Source: Streptomyces avicenniae
GTDB taxonomy: Bacteria > Actinomycetota > Actinomycetes > Streptomycetales > Streptomycetaceae
Reading direction: 5' to 3'
Assembly (NCBI RefSeq): GCF_000719135.1
Contig: NZ_JOEK01000009.1
Coordinates: 1 to 64,000, forward strand
DNA: 64,000 nt
Shown: piece after piece, positions 1 to 8,543 of the stretch
How positions within the stretch are numbered: the first letter of the stretch is position 1
Layout: each line of letters begins with the position of its first letter
The notes under the pieces: generated by a model
What the model was told of the DNA's origin: nothing
Databases searched by the model: none
The model's input: the letters and a program-made list of their open reading frames with translations, nothing else
Position numbers and translations under genes: made by a program

Positions 1-1
1 T

Positions 2-3000
2 GAGCGGGCGAGCGCGCCGCCGCCGGACGAGGAGGCGGTACGGGCGGCGACCCGTGACCGTCAGGCCGCCGACGAGGCCCAGGCCGCGGCGCAGGGCCGG
101 GTGGACGAGGCCCAGGGCAATCTGGACGCCGCCCGCGAACTCGCCGCGCAGGCGCGGGAGATGCGGGAGGAGGCCGCGCGGGAGGCGGCCCGTGACATCG
201 ACGAGGCGTCCGACGCCGGAATCCAGAACCGCAGTTGGTGGCAGAACCTCGTGCGCTGGTTCACCGACGCCTGGGACACCATCGTCGCCATCTGCAAGGT
301 CATCGTCGCCGTCCTCGGCATCATCGTCCTGATCATCGGCGGCCCGCTCGCCTGGGTCGTCCTCGCGGCAGCCGTCGTCGTCCTCGCCGACACCCTCATC
401 AAATACGCGCGCGGCGAAGGCTCGCTGCTGGACGTCGCGTTCGCCGCCCTGGACTGCATCCCGGGCATGCGCGGCCTCACCAGTCTCGGCGGACTCGTAC
501 GAGGAGTGCGCGGCCTCGCCACCACCGGCCTTCGCGGCATCGCCGTGGGCGTGCGCGGGCTCGGGGAGAGCATCCGGCGCATGAGCCGCAGCGTCCGCGG
601 CCTGTCCCTGTGCGGCGACCCGGTGGACATGGCCACGGGCGAACTGGTCATGTCGGCCACCGACGTCGAACTCCCCGGCGTCCACCCGCTGCTCCTGGAA
701 CGCCACCACCGCACCGGTGTGCGCACCGGCCTGCTGTTCGGGCCGAGTTGGGCGGGCACGCTCGACCAACGCCTCGTACTGGACGAGCGCGAGGCCCGGC
801 TGCACACGGCCGACGGCATGGTCCTGCGCTACCCGGTGCCGCCGCCCCACTGCGCCGTGCTGCCCGTCGAGGGCCCGCACTGGCCGCTCCTGTGGGACGG
901 CGAGTCCGGCGGCGAGATGACGGTGCGGCAGCGCGGCACCGGCCTGACGCTGCACTTCCGGCCGGTCCCCGGCCGCCCCGCCGCCACCCTGCCGCTCACC
1001 GCGATCAGCGACCGCAACGGCAACGCGTTCACCCTCACCTACGACCCGGCGGGACTGCCCGCCGAGATCACCCACCACGGCGGCTACCGCGTCGGCGTCA
1101 CCTGCGCCGACGGCCGGGTCACGCGGCTGACCCTGCTCAGCGACCCCGACGAGCCGACCCTCGTCGCCTACGGCTACGACAGGGCGGGCAATCTCGCCGA
1201 GATCGTCAACTCCTCAGGGCTGCCGCTCCGGATCGACCACGACGGCCGCCACCGCGTCACCGGCTGGGAGGACCGCAACGGCACCTGGTACCGCTACACC
1301 TACGACGACGCCGACCGCTGCGTCGCCACCCGCGGGGAGGGCGGCGTCCTCGACTACACCTTCCGGTACGACACCGGGGCGCGCGTCACCACCGCCGTGG
1401 ACTCCCTCGGCCACACGCGGCAGTTCGCGTTCAACGACTGCTACCAGCTCGTCGCCGAGACCGACCCGCTGGGCCACACCGTCCGGCAGGACTGGGACCG
1501 GCGCGACAAACTCCTCGCGCGCACCGACGAACTCGGCCACACCACCCGCCTGACGTGGGACGCGGCGGGCAACCTCACGGCGGTCGAACGGCCCGACGGC
1601 GCCACCACCCGCGCCCGCTACGACGAGCACGACCTGCCCGTCGAGGTGACCGGCTTCGACGGCGCCGTGCGCCGCGCGGAGTGGGACGCGGCGGGCAACT
1701 GCCTGTCCGTGACCGAGCCCACCGGCGCCGTCACCCGCTTCACCCGCACCCCGGGCGGCGCCCTCGCGACCCTCACGGACGCGACCGGCGCCGTCCAGCA
1801 CTTCACCAGCAACGCGGCCGGGCAGCCGGTGCGTTCACGCGACCCGCTGGGCCGCGTGACGGACATCGACTACGACGCGTTCGGCCGCGTCCGGCAGGTG
1901 ACCGACCCGCTGGGCGCCGTCACGCGGCACACGTGGACGGTGGAGGGCCGCCCCGCGTCCGTCACGCACCCGGACGGGGCCACGGAGCGCTGGGCCCACG
2001 ACGCCGAGGGCAACTGCCTCTCCCACACCGACGCCCTCGGCCGGACTACCCACTACGAGTACGGTCCCTTCGACCAGCTCACGGCCCGCACCACCCCCGA
2101 CGGGGCGCGCCACACGTTCGACCACGACACCGAGCAGCGCCTCGTACGCGTCACGAACCCGCTCGGGCTGACCTGGAGTTACACCTACGACCCGCTCGGC
2201 AGCCCGCTGTCCGAGACCGACTTCGACGGCCACACCGTCCGCTACACCTACGACGCGGCGGGGCAGTTGCTGAGCCGCGCCAACGCGCTCGGCCAGACCG
2301 TCGGGTACGCCTACGACGTCGCGGGCCGCCTCGTCACGACGACAAGCGACGGGGTCGTCACCGCCTACACCAACGACGCCGACGGCCGCATCCTCACGGC
2401 GACGGGCCCGGACGTCGCCCTCGCCTTCGCCTACGACGCCGCCGGGCGTATCACCGGCGAGACCCTCGACGGCCGCACCCTGCGCACCGTCCACGACGTG
2501 CTCGGCCGTCCCGTCGCGCGGACCACCCCCACCGGCGCGACGGCCACGTACGCCTACGACGCGGCGGGGCAGCGCACCACCGTGCGCGTCGCCGGGCGCG
2601 TCCTCACGTCGGCGTACGACGCGGCGGGCCGTGAGACCCGGCGCGGCCTGGGCGCGGCGGGGGTCGTGCTCCACCACGCGTGGGACGCCGCCGACCGGCT
2701 CACGGAACAGACCGTCACCGCCGCCTCGCCCGTCCTGCGCCGCGCCTACCGCTACCGGGCCGACGACACCGTGGCGGCCGTGGACGACGCGCGCACCGGC
2801 GGGCGTGCCTTCGACACCGACGCCGCCGGGCGCGTCACCGCCGTCAGGGCCGACGACTGGACGGAGACGTACGCCTGGGACGCGGCGGGCAACCAGAGCC
2901 GCGCGGCCTGGCCGGGGAGCGGCCCGGAGCCGGAGGCGCGCGGCGACCGTTCCTACGAGGGCACCCGCCTCACGCACGCCGGGGGCGTCGCGTACGAGTA

Positions 3001-4084
3001 CGACGCGGCGGGGCGCGTGGTGGTGCGGCGCAAGGTCCGCCTGTCGCGGAAGCCCGACGTGTGGCGTTACACGTGGGACGCCGAGGACCGGCTCACCTCC
3101 GTGACCACGCCGGACGGCACCCTGTGGCGCTACCTCTACGACGCTCTCGGGCGGCGCGTGGCCAAACGCCGTACGACGCCTGACGGTTCGGTCGCCGAGG
3201 AGACCCGCTTCACCTGGGCGGACGTGGACCTGGTGGAGCAGACCACCCTCGTCGCGGGGGAGGCCAAGGCGGTCACGCTCACCTGGGAGCGCGACGGCGC
3301 GCGGCCGGTGGCGCAGACCGAGCGGCGGCACCTCGCCGACGCGCCGCAGGACGTCATCGACGAGCACTTCTACGCCGTCGTCACCGACCTCATCGGTACA
3401 CCCACCGAACTGCTGGACGAGAACGGCGAGGTCGTCTGGCGTGCGGACGCCACCCTGTGGGGCCTCACCGCGCCGTCCCCCGGCGCCACGGCCCGCACGC
3501 CCCTGTGTTTCCCGGGCCAGTACGCCGACGAGGAGACGCAGCTGCACTACAACTTCCTCCGCCACTACGACCCCCTCACCGCCCGCTACGTCACGCCCGA
3601 CCCCCTGGGCCTGGACGCCGGCCCCAACCACCGTGCCTACGTGCCCGATCCGCTGTCCTGGTTCGACTACCTGGGCCTGCTGACGTGCGCACAGAACGCC
3701 GCGATCCTGCGGCGGAACCTGGCGGCGGAGAACCGCATCGTCGGACCGGGCCAGGCCGCGGCCCACATCGTGCCGTCCGGCTTCAACCGTGGTGGCGCGC
3801 CCGCGATGCGCCGCCTGCTGAGCCGCTACAACATCGACATCAACGACGCGGCCAACGGCATCCCGCTCGGGCACCCCACACCGCACAACTTCACGCACAC
3901 CAACCGCTTCCTGAGCCGCCTCGACCTGCGCCTGCGGCACATCGAGCGCAGGGGCCGTCTGACGGGCCGGGGCGCCCGCGGCATCCGCGCCGACATCCGC
4001 AGGGAGCTGCGGAGTGTCGGGCGCCAGGTCGAGAACGAGCTGAGGACCGGCAGGCCCGGCGCCAACGCATACTGGACCGCGTGA
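2..4084 (+). CDS. Rhs/YD-repeat polymorphic toxin, 5'-truncated by window edge
   Basis: The reading frame is open from the left edge, so the start is missing; about 1,360 residues are visible. In order: an Ala/Glu-rich probable coiled coil, two adjacent hydrophobic helices (near 290-410 nt), a DUF6531-like segment starting CGDPVDMATGE, then a long array of YD repeats (recurrent TYDxxG and DPLG-type motifs) ending in the Rhs core signature around DPLGLD and DPLSWFDYLGL. The last ~130 residues form a separate tip with AHIVP, NIDINDAANGIPL and HNFTHTNRF, resembling the AHH/HNH-type nuclease toxin family. The AHH triplet reads A-A-H here (His codon 3764-3766). Known family role: contact-dependent or secreted interbacterial toxin. 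A TGATG junction links it to the next gene, the usual place for immunity. The nuclease call is inferred from motifs. Confidence 0.9.
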   Translation, partial: ERASAPPPDEEAVRAATRDRQAADEAQAAAQGRVDEAQGNLDAARELAAQAREMREEAAREAARDIDEASDAGIQNRSWWQNLVRWFTDAWDTIVAICKVIVAVLGIIVLIIGGPLAWVVLAAAVVVLADTLIKYARGEGSLLDVAFAALDCIPGMRGLTSLGGLVRGVRGLATTGLRGIAVGVRGLGESIRRMSRSVRGLSLCGDPVDMATGELVMSATDVELPGVHPLLLERHHRTGVRTGLLFGPSWAGTLDQRLVLDEREARLHTADGMVLRYPVPPPHCAVLPVEGPHWPLLWDGESGGEMTVRQRGTGLTLHFRPVPGRPAATLPLTAISDRNGNAFTLTYDPAGLPAEITHHGGYRVGVTCADGRVTRLTLLSDPDEPTLVAYGYDRAGNLAEIVNSSGLPLRIDHDGRHRVTGWEDRNGTWYRYTYDDADRCVATRGEGGVLDYTFRYDTGARVTTAVDSLGHTRQFAFNDCYQLVAETDPLGHTVRQDWDRRDKLLARTDELGHTTRLTWDAAGNLTAVERPDGATTRARYDEHDLPVEVTGFDGAVRRAEWDAAGNCLSVTEPTGAVTRFTRTPGGALATLTDATGAVQHFTSNAAGQPVRSRDPLGRVTDIDYDAFGRVRQVTDPLGAVTRHTWTVEGRPASVTHPDGATERWAHDAEGNCLSHTDALGRTTHYEYGPFDQLTARTTPDGARHTFDHDTEQRLVRVTNPLGLTWSYTYDPLGSPLSETDFDGHTVRYTYDAAGQLLSRANALGQTVGYAYDVAGRLVTTTSDGVVTAYTNDADGRILTATGPDVALAFAYDAAGRITGETLDGRTLRTVHDVLGRPVARTTPTGATATYAYDAAGQRTTVRVAGRVLTSAYDAAGRETRRGLGAAGVVLHHAWDAADRLTEQTVTAASPVLRRAYRYRADDTVAAVDDARTGGRAFDTDAAGRVTAVRADDWTETYAWDAAGNQSRAAWPGSGPEPEARGDRSYEGTRLTHAGGVAYEYDAAGRVVVRRKVRLSRKPDVWRYTWDAEDRLTSVTTPDGTLWRYLYDALGRRVAKRRTTPDGSVAEETRFTWADVDLVEQTTLVAGEAKAVTLTWERDGARPVAQTERRHLADAPQDVIDEHFYAVVTDLIGTPTELLDENGEVVWRADATLWGLTAPSPGATARTPLCFPGQYADEETQLHYNFLRHYDPLTARYVTPDPLGLDAGPNHRAYVPDPLSWFDYLGLLTCAQNAAILRRNLAAENRIVGPGQAAAHIVPSGFNRGGAPAMRRLLSRYNIDINDAANGIPLGHPTPHNFTHTNRFLSRLDLRLRHIERRGRLTGRGARGIRADIRRELRSVGRQVENELRTGRPGANAYWTA

Positions 4085-4692
4085 TGAGCGAGACGACCCG
4101 CGAGCCGCTGTCCGTCCACCGCCTGCTGCCCGGCCTGCTCGGCGACAGGGCGACGTTCGGCCTGGACGACAGGTCGCTCGACAGGGTCATCGGCTGGCAC
4201 CTGGCCGGTGCTGACGCCGCGCGGCCCACCGCCGTGTCCGGCAGCTGGTACGAGGGCGCCACCGAGCCCAAGTCGGAGTTCCCCAGCGGCTTTCCGTGCG
4301 CGCCGATGCTCAGCCGCCGCCTGGTCGGGCTGCTGGGCGAGGGGCTTGCGGCGTCGGGCGACCTGCTGCCGGTGGACACCGGCGACCCGGAGGACGTGGG
4401 GGACGGCGCGTACTCCCTGCTGCTCGTCACCGAGGTCGTGGACTGCCTGGACGCCCGGCGCTCGTCCGCGCCACGCAGGGCGACGGGCGAGATCAAGAAG
4501 GCCGTGTTCCGGCCGGAGGCGGTGCCCACCGGCCTGGCCGCGTTCCGGGTGCCGCAGTACCCGGAGGGCGTCTACTGGAACGGCTGGGCGGCCGACCTGC
4601 TCACGGCCCGTCTGGGGGACGACCTGGAGGACCGCCTGTGCTGGTCGGAGGACCCGACACGCACCCCGCACCCGGACCCCTGGGCCTTCTGA
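4084..4692 (+). CDS. putative immunity protein for the Rhs toxin
   Basis: A 202-residue acidic soluble protein starts at an ATG that shares one base with the toxin stop codon. It has no signal peptide or membrane segment. I do not recognise the family with certainty; features include a Trp/Tyr-rich stretch (YPEGVYWNGW) near residue 160 and an acidic C-terminal half. Assignment rests on context: in polymorphic toxin systems the gene directly downstream of the toxin tip normally encodes the cognate inhibitor. An unrelated conserved hypothetical remains possible. Confidence 0.7.
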   Translation: MSETTREPLSVHRLLPGLLGDRATFGLDDRSLDRVIGWHLAGADAARPTAVSGSWYEGATEPKSEFPSGFPCAPMLSRRLVGLLGEGLAASGDLLPVDTGDPEDVGDGAYSLLLVTEVVDCLDARRSSAPRRATGEIKKAVFRPEAVPTGLAAFRVPQYPEGVYWNGWAADLLTARLGDDLEDRLCWSEDPTRTPHPDPWAF

Positions 4693-4708
4693 CCCGCCCG
4701 TCCCCCAC

Positions 4709-4837
4709 TCAGGTCCGTACCGCCACGACCCCGAACGCGGCACCTTCGGACACGCCGCGACGGAACCCGGCCGCCGCCAGCAGCTCGCGCAGCTCTGCGG
4801 CGCTCCGTACGGTCGCCTCGTCACCGGGGGCGGCCAT
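4709..4837 (-). pseudogene. remnant: C-terminal tail resembling a methyltransferase
   Basis: The minus-strand frame ending at 4709 reads RSAAELRELLAAAGF followed by GVVAVRT at the stop. This is the usual C-terminal shape of SAM-dependent O-methyltransferases (an xELLxxAGF helix then a final beta strand). Upstream of about 4837 the frame loses similarity to anything plausible and has no credible start. Probably a decayed gene end; the call is tentative. Confidence 0.35.
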
Positions 4838-4988
4838 GACGACGAAGGCGCTCGACCTCGCCGAGGAGATCAGCTCCCACCGCGCCACCGGACCCCTGCG
4901 CGAGCTGGCCGCCAGCATGGGCGAGCAGTCCGCGGTCCCGGCCGTGCGCGCCTTCCGTGAGCGGATCGCCACCACCATCGCCGCCTGA
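4836..4988 (+). pseudogene. remnant: C-terminal tail resembling an XRE-type regulator
   Basis: The frame from an ATG at 4836 encodes 50 residues beginning MTTKALDLAEEISSHRATG. It resembles the C-terminal repeat of Streptomyces XRE regulators (ALDLADxIGSxRAxxxLRELxxxL...VPAVxxFRERL). No HTH precedes it in frame. It abuts the methyltransferase-like tail on the other strand and looks like scar tissue from a deletion. Low confidence that it is expressed. Confidence 0.35.
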
Positions 4989-6191
4989 TCAAGCGGACTC
5001 CGTGCGCAGGGAGGAGGGCGGCCGGAGAGCGATGGGCTCCGCCACCGCGCCTCCACCTGGCGGACGGCGTGCCCTGGCGGGGAGGTGGCCGGGGCGTCGT
5101 ACGGGTTCCGGTTCGGGCAGCGCGGGCCAGTAGTGGTCGGTGAACAGGCGGGCGACGAGGGCGCCCCGGCTGGAGACGTCGGCCTTCGTGAAGATCGCCT
5201 TGAGGTGGTCGCGGACCGTGTGCGGCGAGATGAACAGCGCCGTGGCGATCTCGACGGTGGTCATCCCGCGCGCGGTGAGCTGGGTGACCTGGAGCTCCCG
5301 CGCCGTCAGCCCGTACGCCTCGGCGACGAGGACCGCGAGGTCGGCGGGCGTCGCGGGCTCGATGACGAGGGCCACCGGCCCGGGAGCGCCGCCGGGGCCG
5401 CTGAGTCCTGAGGCGTGGCAGGTCAGCCACCGGCCCTCGGTCGTCCGGATGCGCACGCGCGCGCTGCCACGGTCACGGCCGTCCGCGACGGCGCGTGCCT
5501 GGAGCGCCGTGCCGATCACCCAGATCGGCAGCCGCAGCCCCAGCGCGGTGGGGAACGAGGGCCCCTCCGGCAGGTGCGCGAGGTGGTGCCGTGCCTCGTC
5601 GTTGGCGGACACGGCCTCGCCCGACCCGTCGAAGAGGATCAGACCGGGCGCCGGGGAGTCCGTGCCGCGGGCGGAGGCGGACGGCCGGGTGAGCGTCCGC
5701 AGCCGTTCGGCGAGCGGGCGCGACAGGTCGGCGAGCAGCGCGGTCTCGTGGGGGAGGAAGGCGTCGGTGGTGCGGAAGAGGCTCACCAGGCCCCACGGCC
5801 GGTCGCCGATCCGGAGGGCGGCGCGCAGTTCGTCGTGCACGCCTTGGCCGCGCAGCAGGTGCCGGAACCGGGCGCTGCGGGCCGGGAGGTCGCCGGTGGC
5901 CGCGCGCAGTCCGGCCGCCGGGACGGCGCCGCGTGCCAGGTCGCGGAACGGCAGGACGTTCTCCTCCAGCAGCTCGCTGCGCCAGTAGGCGGCGCAGCCC
6001 TCGCCCGCGCCCATGTTCTCGACGAGCATCGGCGCGGTGATCAGGCCGGTCTCGGGGTCGGTGGCGGTCCACACGGCCGAGTGGAACGGCACCAGCCGCC
6101 GCAGCCTGGCGGAGACGCGGCCGAACAAGTCCAGTGCGTCGGCGGCCTGTTGCGCCGCCGCGAGCACCGGTCGGCGTCGATCCGTCGTCAT
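4989..6191 (-). CDS. LuxR-family transcriptional regulator with N-terminal GAF-like domain
   Basis: 400 residues from ATG 6191 (MTTDRRRPVL); the longer upstream frame has low-complexity composition and was rejected. Residues ~20-200 look like a GAF/sensor domain (LRRLVPFHSAVW, GDRPWGLVSLFR). A PAS-like section follows, then a C-terminal LuxR helix-turn-helix: LTARELQVTQLTARGMTTVEIA and ISPHTVRDHLKAIFTKADV. After it comes a Pro/Arg-rich tail of about 40 residues. No receiver domain, so not a classical response regulator. It is divergent from the FAD-binding gene at 6364, so that gene is a plausible target. Ligand unknown. Confidence 0.88.
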   Translation of the reverse strand: MTTDRRRPVLAAAQQAADALDLFGRVSARLRRLVPFHSAVWTATDPETGLITAPMLVENMGAGEGCAAYWRSELLEENVLPFRDLARGAVPAAGLRAATGDLPARSARFRHLLRGQGVHDELRAALRIGDRPWGLVSLFRTTDAFLPHETALLADLSRPLAERLRTLTRPSASARGTDSPAPGLILFDGSGEAVSANDEARHHLAHLPEGPSFPTALGLRLPIWVIGTALQARAVADGRDRGSARVRIRTTEGRWLTCHASGLSGPGGAPGPVALVIEPATPADLAVLVAEAYGLTARELQVTQLTARGMTTVEIATALFISPHTVRDHLKAIFTKADVSSRGALVARLFTDHYWPALPEPEPVRRPGHLPARARRPPGGGAVAEPIALRPPSSLRTESA

Positions 6192-6363
6192 GTGTGTCCC
6201 CCTGGCCGATCCGCCCGTCCCCGAGCCTGCCCGCTCGTCCTCACCCCACGGAACCCCTCGTTCGGGGGAGTCATTCCCCGCCGGTCCCCCGGGAGCGGGG
6301 GATGGGGCGCGCCGCCGGGGACGGGCAAGGTCGGTGCCACACGGACGACGGGAGAGGCAGCTC

Positions 6364-7800
6364 ATGGATATCGCGATGGTCGGTGGAGGCGCAGCGGCGG
6401 TCAGCCTGCTGGACGCGCTCGCCGCGACCGAGGGCGACGGCGCGGTCGGCGGAACGGGCACGGTGACGGTCTTCGAGCCGTCGCCGCACCTGTGGCGTGG
6501 ACGCCCGTACGGGCCCGACCTGGAAGCGGTGCTGGTGAACACGCCGCCCGCGCTGATGTCGGTGCGTGGCCGTGACGTCGGGCATTTCGCGGCCTGGCTC
6601 GGTGACCGGGGCTCCGATCACCTGGACCCGCTCCTCGGCCGCCCCTTGGTCCCGCGCGCGCTCTACGGCGACTATCTGGTCCACACCGCCGAGAAGGCCG
6701 TGGCGGCGCTGGGCGAACAGGGCTGGACGGTACGCGTCGTGGCCGCGCGGGTGACGGACGCCGCCGTCCGCGGGGGCACGCGCCTGGTCCTGCGCACGGA
6801 CGACGGGCAGGAGCACGAGGCCGACCGCATGGCGCTGTGCGTGGGCGGGGGAACGCCCGCGGACGTGTACGGACTCGGCGGCGCGGCGGGCTTCACGGCC
6901 GATCCCTATCCGCTCGCGGACACGCTGGAGCGCATCGCCGCCGCCGCCGACGTGACGGTCATCGGCAGCGGCCTGACCGCCGTGGACGTCGTCGTGGGGC
7001 TGGCCGCGCACCGGTACGAGGGACGGATCACCCTCCTGTCGCGCAGCGGGGTGCTGCCGTACGTGTGGCAGCGTCCGGTCGAGCGGCGCCCGACGCACGT
7101 GACCGTCGAGCGGGTGGCGGAGCTGCACCGCGCCCGGGGGCAGCTCGCACTCGACGACCTCGTCGGGCTGCTGCGTGAGGAACTGGCCGATGCGGGAGAG
7201 GACTTCGGCGAACTCGTCGCCCTCCTCGGCGGCACGCGGACGGACGACCCGGTCCGGCGCCTGCGGGAGCAGATCGCCGCGGTCGATGACCCGCGGATCG
7301 GGCGCCGCGTGCTCCAGGAGACGGCGCACACCGTCGGCCCCTACGCCTGGCGCCTGTTGCGCGAGCCGGATCGCGCGTGGATACGGCGTCACCTCCGGAC
7401 GGCGACGAGCGTCGCGTCGCCCATGGTCCCGGTGAACGCGTCGGTCCTGATGCGGCTCCTGGACTCCGGCCAGCTCACGCTCTCTTCGGGTGCGGAGGGG
7501 ATCGAGCCGGTGGACGGGCGGTTCCTGGTGCGGGACGGCGGGGGGCGGCGTACCGCGCATGCCGTCGTCAGCGCCGTGAACCCGCCCGCGCAGGCGGTCC
7601 CGGTGGCGGCCCGGGATCTGGTCCGTGCCGTGACGGGCGCGGGTCTCGCCACCTTCCATCCGTCGGGCGGGGTCGTCCCCGCCGATCCGCGCGTGCACCT
7701 GGTCGGTGACCTCGTCGGCGGCGGGCCGTTCATCACGTCCAGCGTCGCGGGCGTCGCCGCGCAGGCGGCGCGTACCGCGCGGGCGCTGCGCGCGGCCTGA
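6364..7800 (+). CDS. FAD/NAD(P)-binding protein (FAD_NAD_binding_9-like)
   Basis: 478 residues from ATG 6364, preceded by GGGAGAG. The N-terminus MDIAMVGGGAAAVSLLDAL is a Rossmann dinucleotide fold. A second nucleotide-binding motif (DVTVIGSGLTAVDVVVGL) lies near residue 200, as in flavin-dependent NAD(P)H oxidoreductases. The closest family I recognise is the uncharacterised FAD-NAD(P)-binding group that includes stand-alone proteins in actinomycetes. It is single-copy and divergent from the LuxR gene. Substrate cannot be inferred. Confidence 0.8.
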   Translation: MDIAMVGGGAAAVSLLDALAATEGDGAVGGTGTVTVFEPSPHLWRGRPYGPDLEAVLVNTPPALMSVRGRDVGHFAAWLGDRGSDHLDPLLGRPLVPRALYGDYLVHTAEKAVAALGEQGWTVRVVAARVTDAAVRGGTRLVLRTDDGQEHEADRMALCVGGGTPADVYGLGGAAGFTADPYPLADTLERIAAAADVTVIGSGLTAVDVVVGLAAHRYEGRITLLSRSGVLPYVWQRPVERRPTHVTVERVAELHRARGQLALDDLVGLLREELADAGEDFGELVALLGGTRTDDPVRRLREQIAAVDDPRIGRRVLQETAHTVGPYAWRLLREPDRAWIRRHLRTATSVASPMVPVNASVLMRLLDSGQLTLSSGAEGIEPVDGRFLVRDGGGRRTAHAVVSAVNPPAQAVPVAARDLVRAVTGAGLATFHPSGGVVPADPRVHLVGDLVGGGPFITSSVAGVAAQAARTARALRAA

Positions 7801-7816
7801 CGGCAGCGGCGGGCGG

Positions 7817-8434
7817 TCATGGGCGGAGGCGGGCGCGGAGTGCGCGGCGGGCGACGGGGCCCAGGCCGTCGATCACCTCCACCAGTTCGGCCAGGCGGCC
7901 CAGCGCGTTCAGCGCGTCGTCGGCCCCCGAAGGATCGACGCCGTCGAACAGTTCGAGCCCGATGAACCCGGCGCTCACGGCCCGCGCGAGCCCGGCGACC
8001 TCGACGTAGCCGGACAGCGGCGAGTCGGCCATCAGCCGCGTGATGGTCCGCTCGACCGGCTCGATCCACAGGTCGAGCGCCGCCGACGTCGCCTCGGCGA
8101 GCTGCGGGTCGGCCTGGGCACCGGCCAGCATCTGGGCGAGCACGGTGACGTTGCCGAGTTCCCGCTCCTCCGTGTGCAACCGGCGCCCCAGGGCGAGGAG
8201 TTCGCCGAGGCTCGCGACGCCGTCCAGCCCGTCCGTGAACCGCTCGACCCGCGCCCGGGTCGCCGCGAGGCAGGCGGCCTTCAGCAGCTCGTGGACGCTG
8301 CCGAAGTGGTAGAAGACGAGTGCCTGGTTGACCTGGGCGGTGGCGGCGATCGTCCGTGCGGAGGTGCCGGTGATGCCGTGCCGCCTGATCGTCTCGATGG
8401 CGCCGTCGATCAGTCGCTGTCGGGTGTCGGCCAT
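7817..8434 (-). CDS. TetR-family transcriptional regulator
   Basis: 205 residues. The N-terminal DNA-binding domain is classic TetR: residues ~5-50 read RQRLIDGAIETIRRHGITGT, SARTIAATAQVNQALVFYHF and GSVHELLKAA. The C-terminal ligand domain has a hydrophobic helix near AGLARAVSAGFIGLELF. It converges with the FAD-binding gene (16-bp gap) and diverges from the AlkZ-like gene at 8544, which may be its target. Ligand unknown. Confidence 0.93.
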   Translation of the reverse strand: MADTRQRLIDGAIETIRRHGITGTSARTIAATAQVNQALVFYHFGSVHELLKAACLAATRARVERFTDGLDGVASLGELLALGRRLHTEERELGNVTVLAQMLAGAQADPQLAEATSAALDLWIEPVERTITRLMADSPLSGYVEVAGLARAVSAGFIGLELFDGVDPSGADDALNALGRLAELVEVIDGLGPVARRALRARLRP

Positions 8435-8543
8435 GGCCTCACCGTAGATCGTCCGGGGCGGGGCGCGCCCACGGGGAGGGGGCGGGGGCCGTACCGTGGC
8501 GTGCCGGGTGTGGTGGTGTCGAGCGGGGACGGGGAGCGCGGCG

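Noticed and set aside
1835..3940. Long minus-strand frame (about 700 codons) opposite the Rhs gene
   Set aside because: Val/Gly/Arg-rich low-complexity shadow of the YD repeats; no domain, start signal or codon pattern of its own.
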